Source of the DNA: Neoarius graeffei
Lineage: Eukaryota > Chordata > Actinopteri > Siluriformes > Ariidae
Direction of reading: 5' to 3'
DNA length: 64,000 nucleotides
NCBI RefSeq assembly: GCF_027579695.1
Contig: NC_083577.1
Location: 33,796,698-33,860,697 of the forward strand
Both the position numbers and the translations under genes were made by a program. Below, one piece after another: positions 63,630 through 64,000 of this stretch (positions are counted from its first letter, which is position 1; the number at the start of each line of letters is the position of its first letter). The notes beneath the pieces were generated by a model. It saw nothing but the letters and a program-made list of their open reading frames with translations, did not search any database and was not told the DNA's origin.

Positions 63630-64000
63630 ACATCAATAGCTATGCGTTGGCACAGAGTGAGACCAGACCTCTTGTCTCAACACAGCAACATCAACGCGTG
63701 CGGCATAACATCACTTTGTAGCGGAGACGCTATTGGTTATTGGCTGCCTGTTGCCGGCAAAGTTGAACACGGAAGCAGTTCGAAGCGGAAAGCAAAGCAT
63801 GAGATCATTTTTTTTTTTCGTTGGATGACAAAAGAAACGGGCTCAAACCTGAAAGGGTAGAAATGCTTGTTTTCATCAAGAAAAACGTTCATTTCCTTAA
63901 TTGAAATTACTGTACACCACTGTGAGATGCGTTCTTAAAAGCAAATTACCGGCACTGTGGCACTTTTTTTTTTTTTATTTGTTTACATTCCTGCCAGGTA
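63630..64000. other. right edge; hAT interior, no gene seen
   Basis: GC-moderate sequence continuing the hAT whose left end is at 60564. A 91-codon open stretch (63585-63860) spans an element boundary and is not credible. Confidence 0.4.

Larger units (their letters stand above)
60564..64000 (+). mobile_element. hAT with TAGGGATGTCCCGATC end, runs off window
   Basis: Left end TAGGGATGTCCCGATCCGAT, followed by several CGATC/GATCGG inverted words. It is interrupted at 60697 by the right hAT composite and continues at 63630 to the window edge. The other end is not in view. Confidence 0.6.

Noticed and set aside
63585-63860. 91-codon frame at the right edge
   Set aside because: It spans the end of one hAT, its duplication and another hAT's interior, so it is not a single gene.

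Overview
ORGANISM. This looks like teleost fish nuclear DNA. It has a spliced vertebrate-type gene with consensus GT/AG junctions, many copies of a tRNA-headed fish SINE, Tc1-like elements with fish-type termini, a sushi-like chromodomain LTR retrotransposon, a Penelope-like element (PLE), an RNase H-bearing I-group LINE, and several hAT and Harbinger-like elements. Nothing bacterial is present (no operons, rRNA or CRISPR). I cannot name the species. LAYOUT. 1-10.7 kb: a minus-strand PLE split by a complete chromodomain Ty3/Gypsy element (2937-8889), with a SINE inside the PLE endonuclease domain. 10.7-11.5 kb: two SINEs in a row. 11.9-12.1 kb: a possible lone first exon. 12.4-21.2 kb: a four-level nest. 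An element with hAT-like ends contains a probable solo LTR, which contains a 7.5-kb I-group LINE, which contains a 2.4-kb hAT transposon. 22.5-26 kb: SINEs and Tc1 remnants. 28.2-52.2 kb: one minus-strand, six-exon host gene for a 271-residue SAM-dependent methyltransferase-like protein. Its introns hold three Tc1-like copies, Harbinger-like MITEs, a THAP/YqaJ-type two-gene transposon remnant, LINE fragments and a possible Helitron end. Intron 1 alone is about 14 kb. 52.4-60.5 kb: a stack of nested elements (tandem repeat unit > Tc1 > hAT > inner transposon > GC-rich minisatellite). 60.6-64 kb: a second, inverted copy of the same hAT composite, lying in yet another hAT end that runs off the window. 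HOW IT FITS TOGETHER. The only gene that reads as intact cellular coding sequence is the methyltransferase. All junctions were checked for phase and the exons sum to 816 bp. Almost everything else is mobile DNA. Many insertions have clear target-site duplications, so their relative order can be read directly. The observation most worth following up is a 5S rRNA-derived segment (about 93 bp, sense orientation) in both LTRs of the chromodomain retrotransposon. In the 5' LTR it lies downstream of a TATA-like box and of a putative transcript start that is complementary to the primer-binding region.
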